Positions 16,425 through 25,398 of a stretch of DNA of 64,000 nucleotides are shown piece after piece. Positions within the stretch are counted from its first letter, which is position 1. The number at the start of each line of letters is the position of its first letter. The notes below the pieces were generated by a model that saw nothing but the letters and a program-made list of their open reading frames with translations, searched no databases and was not told where the DNA came from. A program made the translations under genes and the position numbers. This DNA is from Paraburkholderia hiiakae (lineage in GTDB: Bacteria; Pseudomonadota; Gammaproteobacteria; Burkholderiales; Burkholderiaceae): assembly GCF_904848665.1 (NCBI RefSeq), contig NZ_CAJHCQ010000006.1:326141-390140 (forward strand). The letters are read 5' to 3'.

Positions 16425-18137
16425 ATGAACACGTCCCTCGCTCAACCATCGTCCATAGACGCCGCCTGGCATGGCGCGTTGTCGGCGCACACGGCGGGCC
16501 GGCACGACGCGGCGCTCGACGCGCTCGAACGCGTGCTGGATGCCCAGCCTGCCGACGCAAGGGCTTTGGAGTTGGCCGCTCGCACGCTCGCCGGCGGCGC
16601 TCGGCACCGCGCGTCGCCGCCGTTCGCCACGCCCGAGGCGCGGGCCGACGCGTACTACACACTCGGCGCGTGGTTGTACCGCCGCGGACGCTTCGCGGCC
16701 GCCGTCCACGCGTACCGGCGCGTGCTGTCGATCCGCCCCGACGACGTGCCCGCGCGCGCCAACCTCGCCCTCGCGCTGATGAATGACGCCCGCGCTGACG
16801 AAGCCGAAGCCGAGCTTTCACGCGCGCTGGAGATCGACCCGCATCACGCCGCAGCGCTGCTCAATCAGGGCTTGCTGATGCGGCGTCTAGGCCGTCTGAA
16901 GCAAGCCGAAGCCGCGTATCTTACGGTGCTCGCGCGGCATCCGGATCACGTCGCGGCATGGAACAACCTGGGCCTGCTGTACAAGGAGATGAACCGCCTG
17001 CCTGACTCGGAGGCGGCATGCCGCCGCGCCCTGGCGCTCGACGACCGCCATGCCGAAGTCCACAACAACCTTGGCAACGCGCTTTGGCAACTCGGTCGGG
17101 TCGAGGCGTCGATCGAGCCGTATCAGCGCGCGCTCGCGCTGCGTCCCGACTACGCGGCGGCGCGCGTGAACCTGGCGTTGCCGCTGCTGCGTCTGGGCGC
17201 GTACGAGGCGGCGTGGCCGCTGTACGAAGCGCGCCACGAACCGTCGCTAGGCGAGGGCGGCGTCGCGCGCCCGCCCGTGCCGTATCCGCAGTGGCAAGGC
17301 GAAGCGCTTGCAGGCAAGTCGATTCTCGTGTGGCCCGAACAGGGCCTCGGCGACTGCCTGCAATTCTGTCGCTACGTGCCGATGCTCAAGGCGCTGGGCG
17401 CGGCGCAGGTGAGCATCGCCTGCGCGCCGGCGCTCGCGCGGTTGTTCGAAACGCTCGCGGGGGCCGACTGCGTGATTTCGCTGAACGGCCAGGGTCGCAT
17501 CGAGCGCCACGACTTCTGGTGCCTGAGCATGAGCCTGCCGCTGCGCTTTGGCACCACGGTCGCGTCGATTCCGGCGCGCGTGCCGTATCTGCACGCGGAC
17601 GCGTCGCACGCCGAGGCCTGGCGCAGCCGGCTGCCCGCGGGCGCCCTGAAGGTTGGCCTCGTGTGGGCCGGCAATGCGGGCGAGGACACGGCGAGTGCAA
17701 ACGCCATCGACCAGCGCCGCTCGCTCGACGCCAGCGCGTTCATCCCGCTGCTGCGCACGCCGGGCGTGACCTTCGTGAGCCTGCAACTCGGTGCGACGAC
17801 GCGGCCGCAGCTCGCCGTCATTCCCGCCGGCTTGCGCCCGTTCGACCCAATGGACGATGTGCGCGATTTCGCCGATACCGCGGCGATCGTCGCGAATCTC
17901 GATCTCGTGATTACCGTGGACACGTCGATGGCGCACCTGGCCGGTGCGCTCGGCAAGCCGGTGTGGGTGCTGTCGCGCTACGCGGCGTGCTGGCGCTGGC
18001 TCGGGGACCGGGTCGATTCGCCATGGTATCCAACGGCGCGGCTTTTCCGTCAGAGCGAGAACGGTGCGTGGGGCGAGGTCCTGCAGCGTGTGGAGGAGGC
18101 GCTCGCCGCGCTGGCGGGACCGCGCGCGCGGACGTAG
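16425..18137 (+). CDS. Tetratricopeptide protein with a glycosyltransferase-9-like C-terminal domain
   Basis: About 570 aa. Residues ~1-280 contain TPR-type repeats (for example YYTLGAWLYRRGRFAAAVHAYRR, AWNNLGLLYKEMNRLPDSEAACRR, VHNNLGNALWQLGRVEASIEPYQR). The second half is like heptosyltransferase-type GT-B proteins: ILVWPEQGLGDCLQFCRY and late VDTSMAHLAGALGKPVWVL. Such fusions are found in protein- or surface-glycosylation settings. ATG 16425 is preferred; ATG 16413 and TTG 16404 are in frame and no start has a strong ribosome site. The next gene, a GT87-like membrane protein, suggests a shared glycan role. Confidence 0.78.
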   Translation: MNTSLAQPSSIDAAWHGALSAHTAGRHDAALDALERVLDAQPADARALELAARTLAGGARHRASPPFATPEARADAYYTLGAWLYRRGRFAAAVHAYRRVLSIRPDDVPARANLALALMNDARADEAEAELSRALEIDPHHAAALLNQGLLMRRLGRLKQAEAAYLTVLARHPDHVAAWNNLGLLYKEMNRLPDSEAACRRALALDDRHAEVHNNLGNALWQLGRVEASIEPYQRALALRPDYAAARVNLALPLLRLGAYEAAWPLYEARHEPSLGEGGVARPPVPYPQWQGEALAGKSILVWPEQGLGDCLQFCRYVPMLKALGAAQVSIACAPALARLFETLAGADCVISLNGQGRIERHDFWCLSMSLPLRFGTTVASIPARVPYLHADASHAEAWRSRLPAGALKVGLVWAGNAGEDTASANAIDQRRSLDASAFIPLLRTPGVTFVSLQLGATTRPQLAVIPAGLRPFDPMDDVRDFADTAAIVANLDLVITVDTSMAHLAGALGKPVWVLSRYAACWRWLGDRVDSPWYPTARLFRQSENGAWGEVLQRVEEALAALAGPRART

Positions 18138-18239
18138 GGAGCGAGGCAACGGCGACCCTTACCGGCAAGTTAGGTGTCGCACATTTGTAATCGTCTGGAA
18201 AGTCTATTGTTGGCTGGTTATCCGACCGCTAAAGCCGCC

Positions 18240-19583
18240 ATGGACATCATTTCGAATACGCGTCTGCGACCGCAGTACGGAGTCTCCGGCAATCATGCGC
18301 GCGTGCGCCGCCAGATCATTTACCTCTGTTTCTTCGTGCTAGTCGTCTCGCCAGTCTTCGATGAGATCATCCGGCTCGGCAACGGGCGTTGGCACGATTT
18401 GCAGACCCCCGGTGCGCTTGGCCACGCGTTTCGGTGGTTGAGCCATTTTGTGCGTGGCGGTGAATACGGCGATTCGTGGAACGCCATGCTGGCGGCGTTG
18501 AACTGGTTTGCGCAGCATCCCGGCGGTCGGCTCTACGAACAACTTTTCTTCGTCGACCACATCAAGTTTCAATACCCGCCGAGCAGCCTGCTGCTGTTCG
18601 ACTGGCTCGCGCGCATGGGTGTGAAGCTGAACAACCTCATGCTGAACGACATCAACGGGTGGGTGATTGCGTTCAATTGCGTTGTCAATGCACTGATCGC
18701 CACGAAGCTCGCCGCTCGCGAGGATTGCTATGCCCCGTTCCGGGTCCATCTCGGGATCATGGTGGCGCTCGCGACCTTGTTGTACTACCCGGTAGGCAAG
18801 GCGTTTGAACTGGGCCAGATCCAAGTCTGGATCAATGCACTATTTTCGGTGGCCGCGCTTGCGTGGCTCTCGGGGCGCAAAGGCGCGGCGGGCGTGCTGA
18901 TTGGCCTCGCTTGCCTGATCAAACCGCAACTCGCGCTGTTCCTCGTATGGGGCGCTTGGCGGCGTGAGTGGCGCTTCGTGCTCGCATGGGGTGTCGTCGC
19001 GGTGGCGGGCAACCTCCTGGCAGTTGCCACCTTCGGCTGGCAGAACCACCTCGACTATCTGAGGGTGTTGCACGAGCTTTCACGCACCGGTGAGTCGTAT
19101 ATCGCCAACCAGTCTTTCAATGGTCTGCTCAACCGGATGTTCGCGCACGGCAACGTGGCCGTGTTCGATGCTCACGGGTTCCCGCCGTATCAACCGGCCG
19201 TCTACCTGGGCACCCTTGCCACGTCGATCATCCTGATCGCGGCTGCGCTCGTGAGGCCGCGACGCAGCGAGGCCTCGAGCCTCCAGGATTTCCTGCGCGC
19301 AGGGCTGACGTTTACGCTCGCCTCGCCGATTGCGTGGGAGCATCACTTCGGTCTGCTGCCCGTGGTCTATGTCGCGACGCTGTTCACGTTGCTGGCCCGA
19401 AAGGCGCCGAACGAGCGCGCGCTCGGGCTGACTATCCTGAGCGTATCGTTCCTTTTGACGGGACACTGGCTGGGCGGCTCCTGGACTTTTCTCGGTGTGC
19501 TCGCCCTGCTGGCAATGGTGCACTGGTCCAGCGACGGGGCGCTGCCGCAGACATCGGGCAACGCGCTTGAGCGTGGTTTTTAG
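18240..19583 (+). CDS. GT87/DUF2029-like polytopic membrane glycosyltransferase
   Basis: About 447 aa with some nine or more hydrophobic segments (IIYLCFFVLVVSPVF, LGIMVALATLLYYPVG, WGVVAVAGNLLAVATF, LGTLATSIILIAAALV, LLPVVYVATLFTLLA). It looks like the GT87 group that transfers sugars from polyprenyl-phosphate donors on the periplasmic face; the acidic residues after the first helix (FDEIIRLGNG) match the place where the catalytic Asp is expected. The ATG at 18240 is used; GTG 18174 is in frame and gives 22 more residues, neither has a clear ribosome site. It follows the TPR-glycosyltransferase by about 100 bp. Confidence 0.7.
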   Translation: MDIISNTRLRPQYGVSGNHARVRRQIIYLCFFVLVVSPVFDEIIRLGNGRWHDLQTPGALGHAFRWLSHFVRGGEYGDSWNAMLAALNWFAQHPGGRLYEQLFFVDHIKFQYPPSSLLLFDWLARMGVKLNNLMLNDINGWVIAFNCVVNALIATKLAAREDCYAPFRVHLGIMVALATLLYYPVGKAFELGQIQVWINALFSVAALAWLSGRKGAAGVLIGLACLIKPQLALFLVWGAWRREWRFVLAWGVVAVAGNLLAVATFGWQNHLDYLRVLHELSRTGESYIANQSFNGLLNRMFAHGNVAVFDAHGFPPYQPAVYLGTLATSIILIAAALVRPRRSEASSLQDFLRAGLTFTLASPIAWEHHFGLLPVVYVATLFTLLARKAPNERALGLTILSVSFLLTGHWLGGSWTFLGVLALLAMVHWSSDGALPQTSGNALERGF

Positions 19584-19589
19584 CCGCGC

Positions 19590-20087
19590 TTAACGGCGCT
19601 TCATACCGTACTCGATGAACGTGCGGCACAGCAATTCCATGCCTTTCGCGTCCTCTTCGTCGAAGCGCGCGAGATGCGGGCTGTCCACGTCCCATACGCC
19701 GATCAGCTCGCCGTCCGGCGTGACGAGGGGCACGACGATTTCCGACTGCGAAGCCGAATCGCACGCAATATGCCCCGCAAACGCGTGCACGTCGGGGACC
19801 ACCTGCGTTTGCCGCGTAGCCGCTGCCGTGCCGCATACGCCCTTGCCGATGGGAATGCGCACGCACGCCGGTTTGCCCTGGAACGGACCGACCACGAGCT
19901 CGGTGCCGTCGAACGAATAGAAGCCCGCCCAGTTCAGACCTTCGAGCGAATGAAACACGAGTGAAGCGAAGTTCGCCGCGTTCGCGATGACGTCGGTTTC
20001 GTCTTCGATCAGCGAGCGCGCCTGTGCGGCGAGCGATGCGTAGAGGGCGGGTTTGTCGGAAGGAAGGGTGTCGGAAAGCGAGAACAT
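19590..20087 (-). CDS. msrC: Free methionine-(R)-sulfoxide reductase
   Basis: A 165-aa single GAF-domain enzyme (YebR type) that reduces free methionine-R-sulfoxide using thioredoxin-like donors. The three functional cysteines are visible: PACVRIPIGKGVCGTA gives two, and HIACDSASQSEIVVPL gives the third. LNWAGFYSFDGTELVVGPFQG is also typical. The start at 20087 gives the family length. It is convergent with the GT87-like gene (6 bp between stops) and divergent from the dehydrogenase at 20335. Confidence 0.9.
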   Translation of the reverse strand: MFSLSDTLPSDKPALYASLAAQARSLIEDETDVIANAANFASLVFHSLEGLNWAGFYSFDGTELVVGPFQGKPACVRIPIGKGVCGTAAATRQTQVVPDVHAFAGHIACDSASQSEIVVPLVTPDGELIGVWDVDSPHLARFDEEDAKGMELLCRTFIEYGMKRR

Positions 20088-20334
20088 AAGTCGATCGATC
20101 AGGATATGCGCCGGTCCAGCGAAAGGCGCGGTGGAGCCAACCGAGAGTTTAGGCGAGATCGGGCATTGGCAGGAAATCGCCGGGCGTTCAATACTTGCTC
20201 GTGCATGGACCGTGGCGCGCACTCGTGCGATTATTCACGTTTTGTGTTGAATCTGTCCACGCCTGCGGGGCTGGTCGCTGGCGGGTTTTCAGGCATGCTG
20301 GCCCGTCAGGACAGACAGAAACGGAGAACGCGAC

Positions 20335-21414
20335 ATGAGCAAGACATTCAGAATCGCCGCTATTGCCGGTGACGGTATCGGCCAGGAAGTGATGCCCGAG
20401 GGCGTACGCGTCGTCGAGGCGGCGGCCGCGAAGTTCGGCCTGAAGCTCGAATTCACGCATTTCGACTGGGCAAGCTGCGACTACTACCTCGAGCACGGCA
20501 AGATGATGCCCGACGACTGGTTCGCCACGCTCAAGGGGTTCGACGCGATCTATTTCGGCGCGGTGGGTTGGCCGGACAAGGTGCCCGATCACATTTCGCT
20601 GTGGGGCTCGCTGCTGAAGTTCCGCCGCGAATTCGACCAGTACGTGAACCTGCGCCCGGTGCGTCTGTTGCCCGGCGTGCCGTGCCCGCTCGCCAATCGC
20701 AAGCCTGGCGACATCGACTTTTACGTGGTGCGCGAAAACACCGAGGGCGAGTACAGCTCGGTGGGCGGCAAGATGTTCGAAGGCACCGAGCGCGAATTCG
20801 TGCTGCAGGAGTCGGTGTTCACGCGTCAGGGCGTGGACCGCATTCTCAAGTACGCGTTCGAACTGGCGAACAATCGAGGCCGCAAAAAGCTCACGGCCGC
20901 GACGAAATCGAACGGCATTTCGATCAGCATGCCGTATTGGGACGAGCGCGTGGCGGCCATGGCGCAGACGTACCCGGAAGTGAAGTGGGACAAGCAGCAC
21001 ATCGATATTCTGTGCGCGCGCTTCGTGCTGCAGCCCGATCGCTTCGACGTGGTCGTCGCATCGAACCTCTTCGGCGATATTCTTTCGGACCTCGGCCCCG
21101 CCTGCACGGGTACGATCGGTCTGGCGGCGTCGGCGAACCTGAACCCCGAGCGCAAGTTCCCGTCGCTGTTCGAGCCGGTGCACGGTTCCGCGCCCGACAT
21201 CTTCGGCAAGCAGATCGCCAACCCCATCGCGATGATCTGGTCGGGCGCCATGATGCTCGACTTCCTCGGCAACGGCGACGCGCAATACAAGGCCGCGCAC
21301 GACGCGATCATGCAGGCCATCGAGAAGGTGCTGGTGGAAGGCCCGCGCACGCCCGACATGGGCGGCACGGCGAACACGACCGCGCTGGGCGAAGCGGTAG
21401 CCGCCGCGCTGTGA
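20335..21414 (+). CDS. Tartrate / D-malate dehydrogenase (decarboxylating)
   Basis: A 359-aa beta-decarboxylating dehydrogenase of the isocitrate/isopropylmalate family, TtuC/DmlA branch: NAD-dependent oxidative decarboxylation of D-malate or conversion of tartrate. Motifs: AGDGIGQEV near the start, VVRENTEGEYSSVGG, ASNLFGDILSDLG with metal-binding Asp residues, and EPVHGSAPDIFGKQ. Unlike isopropylmalate dehydrogenases it has GWPDKVPDHISLWG in the substrate region. ATG 20335 is preceded by CGGAG. The LysR gene behind it overlaps or abuts its stop, an arrangement known for dmlA/dmlR-type pairs (there usually divergent). Confidence 0.86.
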   Translation: MSKTFRIAAIAGDGIGQEVMPEGVRVVEAAAAKFGLKLEFTHFDWASCDYYLEHGKMMPDDWFATLKGFDAIYFGAVGWPDKVPDHISLWGSLLKFRREFDQYVNLRPVRLLPGVPCPLANRKPGDIDFYVVRENTEGEYSSVGGKMFEGTEREFVLQESVFTRQGVDRILKYAFELANNRGRKKLTAATKSNGISISMPYWDERVAAMAQTYPEVKWDKQHIDILCARFVLQPDRFDVVVASNLFGDILSDLGPACTGTIGLAASANLNPERKFPSLFEPVHGSAPDIFGKQIANPIAMIWSGAMMLDFLGNGDAQYKAAHDAIMQAIEKVLVEGPRTPDMGGTANTTALGEAVAAAL

Positions 21415-21419
21415 CGCAC

Positions 21420-22388
21420 ATGCCCGACGCACCGAAAGCACCGAAAGCCGTAGCGTCGCCCGAGCTCGATGACTTGCGCGTGTTCTGCATGGTCGCGCGC
21501 AAGGCGAGTTTCAGCGCGGCGGCAGAAGCGCTTGCGGCGTCGCCGGCCTATGTGAGCAAGCGCGTGGGCGTGCTCGAGGCGCGTCTCGGCACGCGCCTGT
21601 TGCACCGCTCGACGCGGCGTGTCGCGATGACCGAGGCGGGCGAGCGCGTCTATGCGTCGGCCGGCAAGATCCTCGACGACGTCGAGCGGCTCGTGGATGA
21701 CGTCTCCACCACGCGGCGCATTCCGCGCGGCACGCTGCGCGTGTCGAGCAGCTTCGGCTTTGGCCGCAATTTCGTCGCGCCTGCGCTCGCGAGCCTTTCC
21801 GAGCGGTATGCCCAACTGAGCGTGCGGCTCGAACTGTTCGACCGGCTCGTCGACGTGGCAGGCGAGGGCTTCGACCTCGACGTGCGTATCGGCGACGAGA
21901 TCGCCGGCCATCTGATCGCGCGGCGTCTCGCCACGAACTATCGCGTGCTATGCGCGGCGCCCGCGTATCTCGCGCGGCGCGGCGCGCCCCAGGAGGTCGC
22001 CGATCTCGCGGAGCATGCGTGTCTCGCGATCAAGGAGCGTGATCATCCGTTTGGCGTATGGCGCTTGGACGCGCATGGCGAACCGGTTTCAGTCAAGGTG
22101 GCTGGACCGCTCTCCACCAATCACGGCGAGGTGGCTGTGCAGTGGGCGCTGGCGGGGCGCGGCGTCGTGCTGCGCTCGATGTGGGACGTGGCGCCCTTGC
22201 TGGAAAGCGGGCGCCTGCAGCGCGTGCTGCCCGGCGTCACGCAGCCGGCCAATGTCTGGGCCGTGTACCCGGCGCGGCTCGCGCAGTCTGCGAAAGTGCG
22301 CGTGTGCGTGAATCATCTGGAGGAAACGTTCGCGCGCATCGGCATTTCCGCACCTGCGAACGAGGACGAGGACGAGGGCGGGCGCTAG
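21420..22388 (+). CDS. LysR-family transcriptional regulator (DmlR-like)
   Basis: A 322-aa LysR regulator. Helix-turn-helix in SFSAAAEALAASPAYVSKRVG; effector domain from GTLRVSSSFGFGRNFVAPAL. The ATG at 21420 is used; GTG 21411 is in frame and overlaps the upstream stop (GTGA), so translation may be coupled. The C-terminus is acidic (NEDEDEGG). Gene order points to control of the tartrate/D-malate dehydrogenase. Confidence 0.87.
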   Translation: MPDAPKAPKAVASPELDDLRVFCMVARKASFSAAAEALAASPAYVSKRVGVLEARLGTRLLHRSTRRVAMTEAGERVYASAGKILDDVERLVDDVSTTRRIPRGTLRVSSSFGFGRNFVAPALASLSERYAQLSVRLELFDRLVDVAGEGFDLDVRIGDEIAGHLIARRLATNYRVLCAAPAYLARRGAPQEVADLAEHACLAIKERDHPFGVWRLDAHGEPVSVKVAGPLSTNHGEVAVQWALAGRGVVLRSMWDVAPLLESGRLQRVLPGVTQPANVWAVYPARLAQSAKVRVCVNHLEETFARIGISAPANEDEDEGGR

Positions 22389-22406
22389 CGAGCGTGAGCG
22401 GCTACC

Positions 22407-22667
22407 TTACTCGCCTTCGGGGATATCGAGCGCTTTGCGCTCGCGCCGTTCCTCGTTGCCGCGCCGCGCGCGCTGCCGCTGGCGCGAAAGCACGGTGATG
22501 ATCTGGCCGGTGGTGGCGTCGGCAGGAATTTCATTGCGGATCACGTTCGCCACCAACGGCAGCCCCTTGCGCTGGCGGCGCAGCGCCTGCGCGATCGCCT
22601 GACGGCACGCTGGCCCGTGGCAATCCCATTCGTCGCGCAATTTTCCGCAGTAACGGCAGGTGTCCAT
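22407..22667 (-). CDS. Small cysteine-rich basic protein, hypothetical
   Basis: An 86-aa protein starting MDTCRYCGKLRDEWDCHGPACRQ. The pattern CxxC-(x9)-CHGPAC near the N-terminus looks like a zinc site. The rest is basic and charged (RRQRKGLPLV; RQRQRARRGNEERRERK), which would suit RNA or ribosome contact, but I do not recognise the family. Convergent with the LysR gene; 18 bp between stops. Confidence 0.65.
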   Translation of the reverse strand: MDTCRYCGKLRDEWDCHGPACRQAIAQALRRQRKGLPLVANVIRNEIPADATTGQIITVLSRQRQRARRGNEERRERKALDIPEGE

Positions 22668-22833
22668 GCGTCCCAGTTTACCCAAAATCCAATGAGGGTT
22701 TCGGGGCGCGATCATCGCGCGCCGTGCTTGTGCCTGCCGTGCCTGCTTGTGTGCCGCTTACCGCGGGCCGGCGGTATGATCGGCAGCGGACTGGGTGGGA
22801 CCGCAGTTGGACATTTCGTGGCGGGAGCGGCAG

Positions 22834-23451
22834 ATGACGGCGATCGGCGTAGTCCTGTTCGACATGGAAGGCGTGCTGTCCCACTACGATCGCGAGGCGC
22901 GTGTGGCGAGCCTCGCGGCCTCCACTGGCGCGCCGCCTGCAACCGTGCGCCACGCAATCTGGGGCTCGGGCCTCGAGGCGCGCGCCGACGCGGGTGAGAT
23001 CGACCCGGATGCTTATCTGCGCGCGCTCGGCGTCATGCTCGGCTGCGAAGTGGGCCGCGACGTGTGGCTCGCTTCGCGGCGCGCCTCGATCACGCCGAAC
23101 GAGGCGGCGCTCGCTTTGGCGCAGCGCGTGGCCGTGCGGTGCCGCATTGCTGTGCTCACCAACAATTGCTCGCTCGTCACGCATCACCTCGATTATCTGA
23201 ATCCGCCCGTTGCGCGGCTTTTCGGTTCGCAGATCTATTCGTCGGCGACATTCGGCGCGGTCAAGCCGGCTGCGCAGACCTATCTTGGCTGCGTGGCAGA
23301 GCTCGGCGCCCAGCCACAGGAAACGCTTTTCATCGACGACAGCGAAGCAAATGTGACGGGCGCGCTCGACGCGGGTTTGCAGGCGTGTCACTTCGTCGAA
23401 GCCGATTCGCTCGCGCGTGACCTTGCGCGGCTCGGGTTGATCGAAGGTTGA
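22834..23451 (+). CDS. HAD-superfamily hydrolase
   Basis: A 205-aa subfamily IA haloacid dehalogenase-like phosphatase. Motif I is LFDMEGVL, motif II LTNN, motif III GAVKP and motif IV FIDDSEAN. In motif I the usual second Asp, the general acid/base two residues after the nucleophile, is Glu; this may slow or alter chemistry. Start ATG 22834, with GGGAG upstream. An 8-bp gap and the start region of the next gene suggest a two-gene unit. The substrate is unknown. Confidence 0.82.
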   Translation: MTAIGVVLFDMEGVLSHYDREARVASLAASTGAPPATVRHAIWGSGLEARADAGEIDPDAYLRALGVMLGCEVGRDVWLASRRASITPNEAALALAQRVAVRCRIAVLTNNCSLVTHHLDYLNPPVARLFGSQIYSSATFGAVKPAAQTYLGCVAELGAQPQETLFIDDSEANVTGALDAGLQACHFVEADSLARDLARLGLIEG

Positions 23452-23485
23452 TCGACGGTTGATGGCGAACATACGGGAGCATGCG

Positions 23486-24175
23486 ATGAAGATGCAATGG
23501 CACTGGAACCTGGTCGCGACGCTCTGGCTGTGCGCGTTCGCGCCGCTTGCCTCGGGGCAAGTACTGGGCGCGCCCGCGGCGCCAGGACCTGCGCCTGGCG
23601 CGCCGCTCGTCTACGTGACGGATTTCGAACTCGACGCGGGCAACGTCAAACAGGATTCGAATCCTGTGGAGAATGCGCGCGAGCACATGGGCGGCCTGCT
23701 GCCAAGGCCGCTGTTGCGCCACCGCGACCCGCAGCAGCAGGCCGATCAAGTCGTCACGAAAATGGCCGATGCGCTGGTGAATGACCTGCGCGCGAAAGGC
23801 CTCGACGCACGCCGCCTGCACAGTGGCGCGCCGCTGCCCGCACAGGGCTGGCTGGTGCGCGGCGTATTCTTGAGCGTGGACGAAGGCAACAGCTTGCGGC
23901 GCGCGGTGGTGGGCTTCGGTTCGGGCGCAAGCCAGATCGAGCTGGCGGTGGCCGTGGACGACCTCGCCACCCAGGCGCCGCAGCCGCTTTATCAGGTGAT
24001 CGACAGCGAGTCGAGCCACGCGAAGCCGGGCGCCGGCGCGGCTATCGCACTCAATCCCTATGTGGCCGCGGCCAAATTCGTGCTGGCGCGCGCCGATGAC
24101 CGCAAGAACGTGGACCGGGCGGCGGCCGAAGTGGCCGATTCGGTCGCGGCGCGCGTGAGAGCAGCGCCGCAATGA
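23486..24175 (+). CDS. Exported DUF4410-like protein
   Basis: A 229-aa protein with a signal peptide (MKMQWHWNLVATLWLCAFAPLASGQ), then a Pro/Ala-rich linker and a domain containing VYVTDFELD, LVNDLRAKGLDARRL, GWLVRGVFLSVDEGNSLRR, VVGFGSGASQIELAV. These fit the DUF4410 family of periplasmic proteins of unknown function. ATG 23486 has GGGAG upstream. It sits 34 bp after the HAD gene, same strand. Confidence 0.72.
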   Translation: MKMQWHWNLVATLWLCAFAPLASGQVLGAPAAPGPAPGAPLVYVTDFELDAGNVKQDSNPVENAREHMGGLLPRPLLRHRDPQQQADQVVTKMADALVNDLRAKGLDARRLHSGAPLPAQGWLVRGVFLSVDEGNSLRRAVVGFGSGASQIELAVAVDDLATQAPQPLYQVIDSESSHAKPGAGAAIALNPYVAAAKFVLARADDRKNVDRAAAEVADSVAARVRAAPQ

Positions 24176-24188
24176 CGACGCCCTGGCC

Positions 24189-24893
24189 TCAGCCGCGCGG
24201 CGGAATGTTGAGCCCGCGCTCGACCGCCGGCCGCGCGAGGTACGCCTCGAGCACGCGTGCGACGTTCCTGAAATCGGCGTAACCCACAAGGTCGCCGGCC
24301 TCGTAGAAGCCAACAAGGTTGCGCACCCAACCAAACGTGGCGATGTCGGCAATGGTGTACTCGTCGCCCATGATCCACTTGCGCCCCTCAAGGCGCTGGT
24401 CGAGCACGGCGAGCAGACGCCGCGATTCGGCGACGTAGCGGTCGCGCGGACGCTTGTCCTCGTACTCCTTGCCCGCGAATTTGTGGAAGAAGCCCACCTG
24501 GCCGAACATCGGGCCAATGCCGCCCATCTGGAACATGACCCACTGGATCGTTTCGTAGCGCGCCGCGCCTTCGCGGGCGAGGAAGCGGCCGCACTTGTCG
24601 GCGAGATAGATGAGGATCGCGCCCGACTCGAAGAGCGCGAGCGGCTCGCCGCTTGGACCGTTCGGATCGAGGATCGCGGGAATCTTGTTGTTGGGGTTCA
24701 GCGAGAGGAATTCCGGCGACATCTGGTCGTTCGAGTCGAAGCGCACCAGATGCGGCTCGTAGGGCAGGCCGCTTTCCTCCAGCATGATCGAGACCTTGAC
24801 GCCGTTGGGCGTGGGCAGCGAGTACAGCTGGATGCGCTCGGGATGAAGCGCCGGCCACTTGCGGGTGATGGGAAATGCGGAAAGGTCGTTCAT
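24189..24893 (-). CDS. Glutathione S-transferase, Nu-class-like (YfcG/YghU group)
   Basis: A 234-aa thioredoxin-fold plus helical-domain protein. YSLPTPNGVKVSIMLEESGL matches the active-site region of YfcG-type disulfide-bond oxidoreductases, where a Thr/Asn pair rather than Tyr/Ser binds glutathione. NPNNKIPAILD and LFESGAILIYLADK are the glutathione-binding segments; MGDEYTIADIATFGWV is the N-capping box. Expected activity is glutathione-dependent disulfide or organic peroxide reduction. Convergent with the DUF4410-like gene. Confidence 0.87.
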   Translation of the reverse strand: MNDLSAFPITRKWPALHPERIQLYSLPTPNGVKVSIMLEESGLPYEPHLVRFDSNDQMSPEFLSLNPNNKIPAILDPNGPSGEPLALFESGAILIYLADKCGRFLAREGAARYETIQWVMFQMGGIGPMFGQVGFFHKFAGKEYEDKRPRDRYVAESRRLLAVLDQRLEGRKWIMGDEYTIADIATFGWVRNLVGFYEAGDLVGYADFRNVARVLEAYLARPAVERGLNIPPRG

Positions 24894-24983
24894 GCGATGT
24901 CCTTGCAGTCCAGAGAGTCGTTCAGCGCCAGGGCGCGAGCCGAGCAAGGCCCGCCACGGCCTGATTGAGAGGCGGGAGTGGAT

Positions 24984-25352
24984 TCAGGCCGCCAAGTTTA
25001 GTGGAAATGGCGCGCGCCGTCTTTTCGCCGCAAGACGCGGCTTACACGCTGCCTTCACGCTCGACCACGAGAATGCGCGCCTCGCCCGCGGATGCGCGAC
25101 ATGCTCGCAGCCCACGCCCGCGAAGAACACGTCGCCGGCTTCGAGCACCGCGACCTCTTCCACACCGTCTTCGCGGTAATGCATGTCGACCACGCCGTCG
25201 AGCACGGCGAACACTTCCTCGCCATCGTTGACGTGCCATTTGTACGGCTGGTCGGTCCAGTGCAGGCGCACGGTGGTGCCGCTCATGTTGGCGATGTCGA
25301 GCGCGCCCCAGGGGCGGCTGGCAGTGAAGGTTCTGGAGCGGATGACTTTCAT
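24984..25352 (-). CDS. Cupin-domain protein with a frameshifted C-terminus
   Basis: A 122-aa single-domain cupin: LHWTDQPYKWHVNDGEEVFAVLDG is the first metal-binding motif and EAGDVFFAGVGCEHVAHP the second. After CEHVAHPRA the frame changes character and reads a 34-residue basic tail. In the neighbouring frame the sequence continues GEARILVVEREGSV and stops at 25042, exactly the ending usual for this small cupin family. One base is therefore missing near 25081-25092 (a run of C/G). The metal ligands remain intact, so the altered protein could still fold, or this may be a sequencing error. Confidence 0.75.
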   Translation of the reverse strand: MKVIRSRTFTASRPWGALDIANMSGTTVRLHWTDQPYKWHVNDGEEVFAVLDGVVDMHYREDGVEEVAVLEAGDVFFAGVGCEHVAHPRARRAFSWSSVKAACKPRLAAKRRRAPFPLNLAA

Positions 25353-25398
25353 GGCTGTACGGGCTTGGACGCGATCATGCGGCGCCGCGAAGTGGCGC

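Noticed and set aside
20568..21410. N-terminal 280 residues of the open frame leading into the LysR gene at 21420
   Set aside because: It is another frame of the tartrate/D-malate dehydrogenase gene, which is clearly coding.
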